From Heliomarina baculiformis (GTDB taxonomy: Bacteria > Pseudomonadota > Alphaproteobacteria > Rhodobacterales > Rhodobacteraceae), in NCBI RefSeq assembly GCF_019966545.1, contig NZ_JAIMIC010000003.1, forward strand, positions 485,380-549,379: a stretch of 64,000 nt of DNA, given 5' to 3'. A model generated the notes under the pieces. The model made no database searches. It was not told the DNA's origin and saw only the letters and a list, made by a program, of their open reading frames with translations. This document shows positions 19,123-27,983 of the stretch, piece after piece (the stretch's first letter is position 1; each line of letters begins with the position of its first letter). Position numbers and translations under genes: made by a program.

Positions 19123-19182
19123 CTTGCAGCCCTACGGGCGCAAGCTTGAGTTGTAGAACCGGCAATGAGGAGGTGCCCATCG

Positions 19183-19620
19183 ATGCTTGTCCAGCAGATA
19201 CTCAATTCAAAGGCCACGACCGGCGTGTTGACCGTCAGCCCGGATGCGAAGGTTTCCGAGGCGGCGAAAGTCCTTGCGGATAATCGTATCGGGTCGGTGG
19301 TCGTGTCGGCGGATGGGGGCAAGACGGCGGCTGGAATCCTGTCGGAGCGCGATATCGTTCGCGAACTGGCGGCACATGGCAAGGACTGCCTTGATGCGCC
19401 CACCAAGAATTACATGACGACCAAGGTCGTCACCTGTACGAGCCAGACATCTGCGCAGGAACTGCTGAGCCAGATGACAGAGGGCCGTTTCCGTCACATG
19501 CCTGTCGTGGAGGATGGCAAGCTGATCGGGCTGGTGACGATCGGTGACGTGGTCAAGGCGCAGCTTTCTGAACTTGCGATGGAAAAACAGGCCCTTGAAG
19601 GCATGATCATGGGTCATTGA
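19183..19620 (+). CDS. CBS-domain protein
   Basis: A 145-residue protein made of two CBS motifs (about residues 8-62 and 75-130), the second showing RFRHMPVVEDGKLIGLVTIGDVV. Paired CBS domains bind adenine nucleotides and act as energy or redox sensors. As a stand-alone CBS pair its partner is unknown. A GAGGAGG lies nine bases before the ATG at 19183; an in-frame ATG at 19165 overlaps that site and is unlikely to be the start. coaD follows after 78 bases. Confidence 0.88.
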   Translation: MLVQQILNSKATTGVLTVSPDAKVSEAAKVLADNRIGSVVVSADGGKTAAGILSERDIVRELAAHGKDCLDAPTKNYMTTKVVTCTSQTSAQELLSQMTEGRFRHMPVVEDGKLIGLVTIGDVVKAQLSELAMEKQALEGMIMGH

Positions 19621-19698
19621 AAGCGACTTCCCCTTGCATCTTGGGCTGCAATGGTATTTGCAGGTGCGGCATGACGACCAGGGCAGGGGGGAGATGCC

Positions 19699-20196
19699 AT
19701 GCGCATTGGATTGTATCCGGGTACTTTCGATCCGATCACATTGGGTCATATCGACATTATTCGCCGGGCCTCCGCTCTTGTAGACAAGCTGGTCATCGGG
19801 GTTGCAATCAATCGCGACAAGGGACCACTGTTTTCGCTTGAAGAGCGTGTTGCGATGATTGAGGCGGAATGCGTGACCCTTTCACATGAGACGGGGGTCG
19901 AGATCGTTGCCCATCCCTTTGAAAACCTGCTGATCAAATGCGCCGAGGATGTCGGTGCGGGGATCATCGTGCGCGGGCTGCGTGCCGTGGCGGATTTCGA
20001 GTACGAATTCCAGATGGTTGGCATGAACCGGGCGCTGAACAAGGAAATCGAGACGGTGTTCCTGATGGCCGATGCCAAGCGTCAGGCGATTGCGTCGAAG
20101 CTTGTGAAAGAGATCGCGCGTCTGGACGGTGATGTTTCGAAGTTCGTGACGCCGATGGTCAATGACGCTCTGATCGAACGGATGAAAAAGAAGTAA
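19699..20196 (+). CDS. coaD: phosphopantetheine adenylyltransferase
   Basis: A 165-residue nucleotidyltransferase that adenylates 4'-phosphopantetheine to dephospho-CoA, the penultimate step of CoA synthesis. The N-terminal YPGTFDPITLGH contains the nucleotide-binding xxGH motif at 14-17, and the middle has GLRAVADFEYEFQM, highly conserved in CoaD. The length is that of the family (about 160 residues). A GGGGGAGA precedes the ATG. It is a housekeeping enzyme with no special context. Confidence 0.96.
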   Translation: MRIGLYPGTFDPITLGHIDIIRRASALVDKLVIGVAINRDKGPLFSLEERVAMIEAECVTLSHETGVEIVAHPFENLLIKCAEDVGAGIIVRGLRAVADFEYEFQMVGMNRALNKEIETVFLMADAKRQAIASKLVKEIARLDGDVSKFVTPMVNDALIERMKKK

Positions 20197-20309
20197 TCCA
20201 AGGCACGGCGACCTGGCGGCGCGTGCTGCGCACGCATTCCATTATTAATTTAGTTTTGGCGAGCTGTGTTGGGTCGACCCGGTTAACTGCGCCTTCCTGC
20301 CGGCGGGGG

Positions 20310-20453
20310 CTAGCGCCAGAAGGCGATCCAGTCGAGCAGGGCATAGACCTTCTTTCCCAGATAGACCATGTGTTCGGTCCCGAAGATCAGCATGTCTATG
20401 CCGACCGCCGCTAGGATGAGGATGGCCAGCACAAGCGCGATCTGATTGGTCAT
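20310..20453 (-). CDS. 47-residue predicted single-span membrane protein
   Basis: A short reading frame behind gap: MTNQIALVLAILILAA, a hydrophobic helix at about residues 5-24, followed by GTEHMVYLGKKVYALLDWIAFWR with an amphipathic, aromatic C-terminus. It runs 144 bases with standard codon use. It lies 79 bases downstream of gap and immediately behind that gene's terminator hairpin, so read-through or a promoter in the hairpin region would be needed. No clear ribosome site (GTGGAA only). I recall similar small proteins in this position in roseobacters, but cannot verify it. Function unknown. Confidence 0.6.
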   Translation of the reverse strand: MTNQIALVLAILILAAVGIDMLIFGTEHMVYLGKKVYALLDWIAFWR

Positions 20454-20479
20454 ACGGTTCCACGGGCCCAAAAGCAAAA

Positions 20480-20505
20480 GTCCCGCCAGATATGCCTGAC
20501 GGGAC
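20480..20505 (-). terminator. terminator of gap
   Basis: Arms at 20480-20489 and 20496-20505 form a 10-bp stem in minus-strand RNA, including one G-U pair, with a six-base loop; TTTTGCTTTT follows on that strand. It lies 27 bases after the gap stop. Confidence 0.85.
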
Positions 20506-20531
20506 CCGAAAGCTCAAGCTGTGGGAATGGC

Positions 20532-21536
20532 TTAGCTGTGCAGGCGGCCCATGACCACGGCGACGTCGGCCATGCGGACCGAGAAGCCCCATTCGTTGTC
20601 GTACCAGGCCAGCACGCGCACCATGCGGTCGCCGATGACGCGGGTCTGGTCGGGGGCGAAGATCGAGCTTTCCTCGGTATGGTTGAAGTCGATAGAGACT
20701 TTGGGTTCAGGGTCATAGGCCATGACCTTGCCCATCGCGCCCTTGGCGGCGGCAGCCACGGCTTCGTTCACCTCGTCTGCGGTCACGTCGCGACCGGCGC
20801 GGAAGGTCAGGTCCACGGCGCTTACGTTGGGGGTGGGGACGCGGATGGCGGAGCCGTCGAGACGGCCCTTCATGCTTGGCAGCACTTCGCCAAGTGCTTT
20901 GGCGGCACCGGTCGAGGTCGGGATCATCGCCATCGCGGCGGCGCGGGCGCGGTAGAGATCGCTGTGACGGCGGTCGAGCGTCGGCTGGTCGCCGGTATAG
21001 GAGTGGATCGTCGTCATCAGACCGTGTTCGATGCCGAATGCCTCATCCAGAACCTTGGCGAGCGGGGCGAGACAGTTGGTGGTGCAGGAGCCGTTGGAGA
21101 CCATGCGGTCATCGCCGGTCAGGGTGTTATCGTTCACACCGAAGACGACGGTTTTCTGAACATTCTTGGCGGGAGCGGAGATGAGAACCGATTTCGCACC
21201 CTGATCGAGGTGGACACCGGCCTTTTCGCCGTCGTTGAAATTGCCGGTACATTCGAGGACGACATCGCAACCGGACCAGTCGAGTTCATTGGGATCGTAG
21301 GTCGAGAACATCTCGATCTCGCCCCGGCCCAGATCGAGGGTGCGGTCGCCGACGCGGATGTCATGACCAAAGCGGCCGTGGATGCTATCGTAGCGCAGAA
21401 GATGCGCGGCGGTATCAAGCGGCCCGGTGGCATTGGCCTTGACCACGCGAATGTCGTTGCGCCCGCTGGACGCGATGTGGGATAGGGTGCAGCGGCCAAT
21501 CCGCCCAAATCCGTTGATACCAACATTAATCGTCAT
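20532..21536 (-). CDS. gap: type I glyceraldehyde-3-phosphate dehydrogenase
   Basis: A 334-residue GAPDH that interconverts glyceraldehyde-3-phosphate and 1,3-bisphosphoglycerate. The NAD-binding GINGFGRIGR is at residues 6-15 and the catalytic site reads SNGSCTTNC with Cys151; most family members have SNASCTTNC, so an Ala-to-Gly exchange precedes the catalytic serine-cysteine. The C-terminal WYDNEWGFS is intact. It is transcribed alone, followed by a terminator and then the 47-residue membrane protein. Transketolase lies 4 kb away on the same strand. Confidence 0.95.
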   Translation of the reverse strand: MTINVGINGFGRIGRCTLSHIASSGRNDIRVVKANATGPLDTAAHLLRYDSIHGRFGHDIRVGDRTLDLGRGEIEMFSTYDPNELDWSGCDVVLECTGNFNDGEKAGVHLDQGAKSVLISAPAKNVQKTVVFGVNDNTLTGDDRMVSNGSCTTNCLAPLAKVLDEAFGIEHGLMTTIHSYTGDQPTLDRRHSDLYRARAAAMAMIPTSTGAAKALGEVLPSMKGRLDGSAIRVPTPNVSAVDLTFRAGRDVTADEVNEAVAAAAKGAMGKVMAYDPEPKVSIDFNHTEESSIFAPDQTRVIGDRMVRVLAWYDNEWGFSVRMADVAVVMGRLHS

Positions 21537-21717
21537 GAAAAGCTCCGCCGAAAAGATTCCGTTAACGTGGATATAGACAGGGCTTGCTAAAGGCTAAAGA
21601 GAAAAAATAGAAGTTTTTCATTGTGTTAGCGCAAACTTCGGATGTTTGCGCTCACGCTTGCCCTGTGGTGCTTTTGCGCTAGGCTCTGGGCGAAACAAAT
21701 TGAAGCAGGAGCTGGGC

Positions 21718-22695
21718 ATGAGCGGCCTTTTGGCATTGTTGGACGACGTTGCAGGAATTGCCAAGATCGCGGCGGCCTCGGTGGATGATGTGGCGAGCCA
21801 GGCGGTCAAGGCCGGGTCCAAGGCGGCGGGCGCGCTGATTGACGACGCCGCCGTCACGCCGAAATATGTTCATGGCTTTGCAGCATCGCGCGAATTGCCG
21901 ATCATCTGGCGGATCGCGAAGGGGTCGCTCAAGAACAAGCTGTTATACCTGCTGCCCGTGGGGCTTTTGCTGAGTGCCTTTGCGCCATGGCTCATTTCGC
22001 CGCTGCTGATGCTGGGGGGCGCGTACCTTTGTTTCGAAGGGGCCGAGAAGATATGGCACTGGCTGTTCCCGTCTAAACACCACGAGGTTTTCCCCGAGGA
22101 CAAGCCCGGCGACCCCGCGCATCTTGAAGAGGAAAAGGCCCAGGGCGCGATCAAAACCGATTTCATCCTGTCCGCCGAAATCATGACCATCGCGCTGGCC
22201 GCGATTCCGCCGAGCAATTTCTGGATGGAGGCGGCGACGCTGGCCACGGTCGGGGTGATGATCACCGTGGTCGTCTATGGGGCCGTTGCGCTGATCGTCA
22301 AAGCGGATGACGTGGGGCTGTTTCTGGCCGAGAAAGGTAATCTTGGTCTGACCCGGTCGCTGGGGCGCGGGATCGTGAAGGTGATGCCGTGGCTCATGAA
22401 ACTGCTGACCATCGTCGGGACGGCGGCCATGCTTTGGGTGGGCGGTTCGATTGTCATTCACGGGATGGAGGAGCTGGGCTTTGGATGGCTGGGCCACCAT
22501 ATTCACGACGCGGCGGCTTACCTCGCCCATCAGGTGCCTGTCGCCTATGAGGGCGCGGTGGAATGGACAGCCAAGGCTGCGATGGACGGGGTGTTTGGCC
22601 TTGCACTGGGAATGCTGCTGATTCCGCTAGCCACCAATGTCATCGTGCCGGTCTGGACGAAGGTCACCGGTAAATCACCTGCCGAGGGGCATTGA
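21718..22695 (+). CDS. DUF808 family membrane protein (YedI-like)
   Basis: A 325-residue inner-membrane protein matching the DUF808/YedI family. The N-terminus MSGLLALLDDVAGIAKIAAASVDDVA is a family hallmark, followed by KYVHGFAASRELPIIWRIAKGSLKNKL, and five or six hydrophobic segments spread over the rest. The function of the family is unknown. The ATG at 21718 has an AGGAG 6-7 bases upstream; the open frame continues in front without ribosome site. It is divergent from gap. Confidence 0.87.
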   Translation: MSGLLALLDDVAGIAKIAAASVDDVASQAVKAGSKAAGALIDDAAVTPKYVHGFAASRELPIIWRIAKGSLKNKLLYLLPVGLLLSAFAPWLISPLLMLGGAYLCFEGAEKIWHWLFPSKHHEVFPEDKPGDPAHLEEEKAQGAIKTDFILSAEIMTIALAAIPPSNFWMEAATLATVGVMITVVVYGAVALIVKADDVGLFLAEKGNLGLTRSLGRGIVKVMPWLMKLLTIVGTAAMLWVGGSIVIHGMEELGFGWLGHHIHDAAAYLAHQVPVAYEGAVEWTAKAAMDGVFGLALGMLLIPLATNVIVPVWTKVTGKSPAEGH

Positions 22696-22857
22696 GAACT
22701 TCTTTTGCCCGGTGGACGTGATCAATTTTCGGGGTGCAACTGAATAATTACTGATTAGACACTCATAGGTTGAATTTAGTGGTGTGAAAATCGCTTAAGT
22801 AATGCATAATCAGTGCCATCCGCCGGTGCAATTTTTGCGCGTTGGGGAGGCGAATCA

Positions 22858-23325
22858 ATGTGTTGTCTGGTCAAGTATCTGTTTATTTGCGCTGCTGCAG
22901 CGATGCCGGTGAGTCTGGCGGCGCAGGAAAGCAAGGGACCGCATGTTCTCGAAGTGTTTCTTGGCACGACCTATGCTGATCACCACGGCGAAAGCGAGCA
23001 TGCCTTTTCGGTCGGCGTGCAGTATGGCTATGAGATCAAACGCGGTGTTTCGGTTGGTGTTCTGGCCGAATACGCGACTAACTCGCTTGATGCCTGGGTG
23101 GTCGGAGTTCCCGTCGTGGTCAATCTTGGCGAGACCCCGTGGCAGGTGACGCTGATGCCGGGGGCCGAGCTGGTTGGCGACGAACAGGAGTTCCTGTTCC
23201 GCACCGGGCTTGGTTATGAATTCGAGATGCAGGGCGGCTATGCGCTGAAACCCGAAGTCAATCTTGACTGGGTGGACGGGGAAACCTCCGTGGTCGCGGG
23301 CGTGGCGGTTGGGTTTCGTTTCTGA
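22858..23325 (+). CDS. predicted small outer-membrane beta-barrel protein
   Basis: A 155-residue protein with a signal peptide (first 20 residues, ending SLAAQ). The mature part alternates short hydrophobic strands with glycine and aspartate turns (VLEVFLGTTYAD, AFSVGVQYGYEI, VSVGVLAEYAT) and ends in phenylalanine (VAVGFRF), as an outer-membrane barrel does. About eight strands fit its length. GGGGAGG precedes the ATG at 22858. A terminator follows 36 bases after the stop. Specific function unknown. Confidence 0.7.
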   Translation: MCCLVKYLFICAAAAMPVSLAAQESKGPHVLEVFLGTTYADHHGESEHAFSVGVQYGYEIKRGVSVGVLAEYATNSLDAWVVGVPVVVNLGETPWQVTLMPGAELVGDEQEFLFRTGLGYEFEMQGGYALKPEVNLDWVDGETSVVAGVAVGFRF

Positions 23326-23361
23326 CACCACTCGCGGCGCTTGAGGCCCGGCGAAAATGGA

Positions 23362-23389
23362 AACCCCCCGCCAAGTCCGGCGGGGGGTT
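23362..23389. terminator. bidirectional terminator between convergent genes
   Basis: AACCCCCCGCC and GGCGGGGGGTT form a perfect 11-bp stem with a six-base loop, with T-rich sequence on both sides. It lies between the barrel protein gene (+) and the VPLPA-CTERM gene (-). Confidence 0.85.
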
Positions 23390-23421
23390 CTTTCTTGCGG
23401 TGGGACGCCTTGGTGTGTGGC

Positions 23422-24828
23422 TTAGCCCTTGCGGCGGCGCGCGATGAACAGGCCGCCAAAGGCAGTCACAAGCAGCGGCAGGCCAGCGGGCAGCGGGACC
23501 TGCGATACCGAATAGAGGCTCGCGAGACCGGCTGTGGTGTATTCGCTCCCATCGCCAAAGGACCAGAATTCGAAGTTCAGGAACTGGCCCGCGACGACGC
23601 CATTGCTGGTCTGAAGCGTCAGGTCGACAAGGTCACCGTCGAGTTCAAAGCTGAGCAGATCGGTCATAAGATAGCTGGCAAGCTCGACCGTGTCGAACCC
23701 GTCGCTGCCGTCGATCACGCCGGTGCTGATCGTACCGGAGGTAAGGCTGTCGATGGTCAGCAGGTCATCGCCCGCGCCATAAAGAATATCGCCGATGACC
23801 GCGCTGTTCCCGGTCAGCTCGATCGCGCTATTGCCCTGACCGGGGGCCAGATCGACGGCGCGGCCGCTGCGGCCATAGAGCGTACCGGAGTTGATCACGG
23901 TGATTTCGGACGTCGCGGCCTCATCGGCGCCGATGGCATAGCGGCCCTCGATATACCCCGCGTTTTCGATGAGCAGCGGCTTGGCCGGGCGGGGCGCATC
24001 GCGGCTGTTGTCGAATTCGCTGTCGACGTCGATGCCTGCGCCTTCGGGACCGGTCGAGATGATCCGGCCAGTGGCGTAGTTGAAGATTTCGCCTTCGTCG
24101 ATGTCGACGCCATCGTCGCTGCCCTGAATCAGGCCATAGTTATAAACCTGACCCGAAGCGAGCTGTGTGCCGTCCTCGTCTTCGATATCGTCGCGCAGGC
24201 GGATCGAGCCGTAGTTGTACAGGGTGAAATCGTCGCGCGCCTCGATGACTTCCTCGCCGCCTTCGATGGTGCCGCGGTTGATCACAGTTGAGCCCTGACC
24301 GCGGACCTGAATGGCGCGGCCTTCAAGCGAGGAGATCAGCCCGTCGTTTTCGATATAGCTTCCCGGCGCTGCCTCTTCGGTGCGGATGGTTTGTCGGCGG
24401 GAGGTAATGGTCCCGCTGTTATGCACGGTCAGGCCGCCTTCGAAACCGTCGAGCGCGTGGATTGCCCGGTCACCGCTGGAGATGGTGCCGGTGTTGTTGA
24501 CGGTCAGGTTTTCGCCGACGCTGGTGATCGCATTGGCATTCTTGCGGTCATCGCTGATGCTGATGGTGCCCATGTTCTCGACCGTGACGTTGGTGCCGTC
24601 CAGTTCCAGCGGAGCGTCGTCACGGTCGCTGCTTTCGACCGAACCGGTTGCCGTCACGAAGACGGTCAGGTTATCGCTGGCGTCGCTGACCGTGTCCGAG
24701 GCGGGGGTGTAGCAGATCAGGACGGGGTTGCCACCGCTGATCGCTGACGTGCAGCTGGCGGCCTGCGCAAGACCCGGTAGCGACAGGGCGAGCAGGGCGG
24801 TTGTGGTCAGAAGGGTATTTCGGGACAT
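23422..24828 (-). CDS. VPLPA-CTERM protein with beta-solenoid-like repeats
   Basis: A 468-residue exported protein with a signal peptide ending in AQA. From about residue 60 to 390 it consists of degenerate repeats of some 20-25 residues, each centred on an N-x-G-x-I pattern (NTGTISSG, NSGTITS, NRGTIEGG, YNYGLIQG, ENAGYIEG, NSGTLYG), as in right-handed beta-helices of autotransporter passengers. There is no C-terminal beta-barrel; instead it ends VPLPAGL, a hydrophobic helix and ARRRKG, a VPLPA-type sorting tail. It is thus probably anchored or released by an exosortase. The start at 24828 has a GGAG upstream; a longer frame lacks a signal sequence. Confidence 0.75.
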   Translation of the reverse strand: MSRNTLLTTTALLALSLPGLAQAASCTSAISGGNPVLICYTPASDTVSDASDNLTVFVTATGSVESSDRDDAPLELDGTNVTVENMGTISISDDRKNANAITSVGENLTVNNTGTISSGDRAIHALDGFEGGLTVHNSGTITSRRQTIRTEEAAPGSYIENDGLISSLEGRAIQVRGQGSTVINRGTIEGGEEVIEARDDFTLYNYGSIRLRDDIEDEDGTQLASGQVYNYGLIQGSDDGVDIDEGEIFNYATGRIISTGPEGAGIDVDSEFDNSRDAPRPAKPLLIENAGYIEGRYAIGADEAATSEITVINSGTLYGRSGRAVDLAPGQGNSAIELTGNSAVIGDILYGAGDDLLTIDSLTSGTISTGVIDGSDGFDTVELASYLMTDLLSFELDGDLVDLTLQTSNGVVAGQFLNFEFWSFGDGSEYTTAGLASLYSVSQVPLPAGLPLLVTAFGGLFIARRRKG

Positions 24829-25140
24829 TGCGTACTCCGCTGTAACAAGTGCTTGCACCTTTTCCGGCGCAGTCCCGCTGTCTGTGGTTTGGCGATGTAA
24901 CGCTGGTATTACAGGTCGTGCAAAATGTGGCGAAATCTGGGCAAATTTATCCAGTGGGGCGCCGTGTGCCCGGTTGTCGGGCTGCGCGATGGTGGCGCGG
25001 CAACGGGAGATTGCAGGAAAAGCGGTCCGGCTGAAGGGGCTGAGCATACCGGGGCTGGGAGGCTTATGGGTTGTTATGAAATGCAAAAACGCGCCGCCGA
25101 GGCGACGCGTTTTCGGATTTTCAGCCAGTCGGCGCAGATT
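24829..25140. other. 312-base intergenic region
   Basis: This holds the promoter side of the VPLPA-CTERM gene and, at its far end, the transketolase terminator. I see no gene: open frames here are antisense continuations without ribosome sites. Confidence 0.5.
25086..25113 (-). terminator. terminator of transketolase
   Basis: In minus-strand RNA, AAAACGCGTCGC pairs with GCGGCGCGTTTT (one G-U pair) around a four-base loop, followed by more T. It lies 27 bases after the transketolase stop. Confidence 0.82.
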
Positions 25141-27159
25141 TTAACCAAGTAGTTCCTTGGCTTTCGCCACAGTCGCCTCGGCGGTGATGCCGAATTTCTC
25201 GAACAGAACATCTGCCGGGGCGGAGGCGCCGAAGCTGTCCATACCGATGAACCCGGCTTTTTGCTCGCGGCCGCGTTCGCCCAGCAGCCAGCGGTCCCAG
25301 CCCTGACGCACGGCGGCTTCGATGCCGATGCGGATCGGGCCGGCGGGCAGGACACGGCGGCGATAGGATTCATCCTGCTCGGCGAAAAGCTCCATGCAAG
25401 GCATGGAAACGACGCGGGTGCCGATCCCTTGCTCTTCGAGCGTCTCGCGGGCTTCGAGAGCGACGGAGACCTCGGAGCCCGTTGCGATCAGGATGACCTG
25501 ACGCTTGCCGGTGGCTTCGGCCAGCACATAGGCGCCCTGTGCGGTGAGGTTCTTTTGCTTGTGCTCAAGGCGCACGGTCGGCAGGCCCTGACGGGTCAGT
25601 GACAGCACCGACGGCGTCTTTGTCGAGGTCAGCGCCAGTTCCCAAGCTTCGGCAGTTTCGACCGTGTCGGCGGGGCGGAAGACCCATGTGTTCGGTGTCG
25701 CACGCGAAATCGCGAGATGCTCGACCGGCTGGTGGGTCGGGCCGTCTTCGCCGAGACCGATGGAATCGTGGGTCATAACGAAGACAGTCGGCACTTTCAT
25801 AAGCGCGGCAAGGCGCATGGCGGGACGGGCGTAGTCTGTGAAGCACATGAAGGTGCCGCCATAGGGGCGGATCCCACCATGCAGCGCCATACCGTTCATC
25901 GCCGAGGCCATGCCGTGTTCGCGGATGCCGTAGTGAATGTAGCGGCCCTTGCGGTTCTCGGGCAGGAAGATGCCCAGATCGCCGGTCTTGGTATTGTTGG
26001 AGCCGGTCAGGTCAGCCGAGCCGCCCAGCGTTTCGGACATGATCGGGTTCACGACCTCGAGTACATGTTCGGAGCTGGCGCGGGTGGCGACCTTGGGAGC
26101 GGTTTCCGAAGTCTGCTTTTTCAGCGCCTTGATCGTCGCCGAGAGCTTTTTCGGCGCTTCGCCCGCATAGACGCGGTTGAATTCGTTCTGCTTGCGCTCG
26201 GAGAGGGCGGAGAAACGCTCTTTCCACTCGGCATGGGCCGACGCGCCGCGCTTGCCGATTTCTTCCCATGCGGATTTGGTTTCCGCAGGCACTTCGAACG
26301 GGCCGGTCGTCCAGCCATAGGCGGATTTCGCGGCGGCCATCTGTTCGCCGTCGGTCAGCGCGCCGTGACCCTTGGAGGTGTCCTGCGCGGCGTGGCCAAG
26401 GGCGATATGGGTCTTGCAGGCGATCATGCTCGGCTTGCGCGAGGATTTCGCCTTGGTGATCGCGGCGTCGATGGCCTCGGGGTCGTGACCGTCGATTTCG
26501 ATGACCTGCCAGCCGGACGCCTTGAAACGTGCGGGCTGGTCGGTGGCATCGGCAATGTCCACGGTGCCGTCGATGGTGATGTTGTTGTTATCCCAGAAAA
26601 CGATCAGTTTGCCGAGTTCCAGACGACCGGCGAGGGTGATCGCCTCTTGGCTGACACCCTCCATCAGGCAGCCATCGCCGGCGATGGCATAAGTGTGGTG
26701 ATCGACAACCTTGCGGCCATACTGGGCGCGCTGGACTTCCTCGGCAATGGCGAAGCCGACGGAATTGGCGATGCCCTGACCGAGCGGGCCGGTCGTGGTT
26801 TCGATCGCTTCGGCGAGGAAGTTTTCCGGGTGACCCGCGGTCTTGGCGCCCCATTGACGGAAATTCTTGATCTCCTCGAGGGTGATTTCGCTGTAACCGG
26901 TGAGGTAGAGCAGCGAGTAGAGCAGCATCGAGCCGTGCCCGGCCGACAGGATGAAACGGTCGCGGTCGGGCCAGTTCGGAGCGGCGGCATCGAACTTGAG
27001 ATGCTTTTCGAACAGGACCGTGGCGACATCGGCCATCCCCATCGGCATGCCGGAGTGCCCGGAGCTAGCTGCGTGAACGGCATCGAGCGTCAATGCGCGG
27101 ATCGCCGCCGCCTTGCTCCAGTGGTCGGGGTTTTTGCTGCGTAATGCGTTGAGATCCAC
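25141..27159 (-). CDS. tkt: transketolase
   Basis: A 672-residue transketolase, moving two-carbon ketol units between sugar phosphates with thiamine diphosphate. The first domain has GHPE and the cofactor motif [10 protein letters not shown]; the pyrimidine domain has [13 protein letters not shown]; the C-terminal domain carries ATGSEV. The start is a GTG at 27159 ([17 protein letters not shown]), with AAAGGA nine bases upstream; the longer frame begins in non-conserved sequence. It is divergent from the coiled-coil/zapA operon. Confidence 0.96.
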   Translation of the reverse strand: MDLNALRSKNPDHWSKAAAIRALTLDAVHAASSGHSGMPMGMADVATVLFEKHLKFDAAAPNWPDRDRFILSAGHGSMLLYSLLYLTGYSEITLEEIKNFRQWGAKTAGHPENFLAEAIETTTGPLGQGIANSVGFAIAEEVQRAQYGRKVVDHHTYAIAGDGCLMEGVSQEAITLAGRLELGKLIVFWDNNNITIDGTVDIADATDQPARFKASGWQVIEIDGHDPEAIDAAITKAKSSRKPSMIACKTHIALGHAAQDTSKGHGALTDGEQMAAAKSAYGWTTGPFEVPAETKSAWEEIGKRGASAHAEWKERFSALSERKQNEFNRVYAGEAPKKLSATIKALKKQTSETAPKVATRASSEHVLEVVNPIMSETLGGSADLTGSNNTKTGDLGIFLPENRKGRYIHYGIREHGMASAMNGMALHGGIRPYGGTFMCFTDYARPAMRLAALMKVPTVFVMTHDSIGLGEDGPTHQPVEHLAISRATPNTWVFRPADTVETAEAWELALTSTKTPSVLSLTRQGLPTVRLEHKQKNLTAQGAYVLAEATGKRQVILIATGSEVSVALEARETLEEQGIGTRVVSMPCMELFAEQDESYRRRVLPAGPIRIGIEAAVRQGWDRWLLGERGREQKAGFIGMDSFGASAPADVLFEKFGITAEATVAKAKELLG

Positions 27160-27419
27160 GGCGCGTTGTCCTTTAGAAAAGAGAAATCTTTGCCGCTGAA
27201 TATCAAGAGAGGGCCAAAGATCAAGGTATAGCGCCCGGCAAGGTTCAGCATCACATAAGGACAGGCGGGCAAGCCTCTGAAATCTAAAGGGAGGAAATTT
27301 GCAATCGCATTGGGTAAAGTGGCAATAATTGGGCGCTTTCATTGATTCGTCCCGACCGGGTCGGCATCAGGGATCGACCGGAAGACGCAGAGCGCCGCAA
27401 AAGAAACGGGGTTGAGGGC

Positions 27420-27983
27420 ATGAGTAGTATCGAAGAATTGCAGGGCCGGATTTCGGTCGCCTTGGCCCGTATCGGCTCGGGCGTTGAAACGCTGGCGCAA
27501 CGGAGCGCGAGCGCCGAGCCGGATCCGGATCTGGCCCGCGCGCTGGCCGAGGAACAGCAGACCGTGGCCCAGATCAAGGAACGGCTGCGGCAGCTGAACC
27601 TGAAACACATCGAAGAGACCGAGTCGCTCAAGGCGCAGCTGAACGAGGCGCGTGCGGCGGTTCCGGAGACCGGAGCGGATCAGGATCTGATCGCAGAGCT
27701 GCGCGCCCAGATGACGGCGCAGGCCGAGGCGCTGGCCAAGCTGGACGGCGACATGCAGCGCGTGCGCCATGCCAATGATGCGCTGCGCAAGTCGAACGCG
27801 GCGCTGCGCGAGGCGAATGAAGCCGGGGTGGGCGAACCCGATCTGATCAACAAGGCGATGCTTGCCGAACTGGAAAGCCTGCGCGCCGCCCGCGCGCTGG
27901 ACATGTCCGAGGCGGGCGCGGTACTTGCCCGGCTTGAACCGCTGCTGAAGGCAAGCGCGCAATCGGAAGGGGAGCTCACATGA
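27420..27983 (+). CDS. coiled-coil protein upstream of zapA
   Basis: A 187-residue protein, almost entirely alpha-helical and charged, rich in alanine, glutamate and leucine, with heptad-like spacing from about residue 40 to 150. It has no signal peptide or membrane segment. The ATG at 27420 (MSSIEELQGR) has a weak GAGGG upstream. Its stop overlaps the zapA start as ATGA, so the two are translationally coupled. Small coiled-coil genes often precede zapA in alphaproteobacteria, so a role in division is plausible but unproven. Confidence 0.7.
   Translation: MSSIEELQGRISVALARIGSGVETLAQRSASAEPDPDLARALAEEQQTVAQIKERLRQLNLKHIEETESLKAQLNEARAAVPETGADQDLIAELRAQMTAQAEALAKLDGDMQRVRHANDALRKSNAALREANEAGVGEPDLINKAMLAELESLRAARALDMSEAGAVLARLEPLLKASAQSEGELT

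Noticed and set aside
23341-24291. Plus-strand frame of 316 codons opposite the solenoid protein
   Set aside because: It begins inside a terminator hairpin and is antisense to a protein with signal peptide, repeats and sorting tail.
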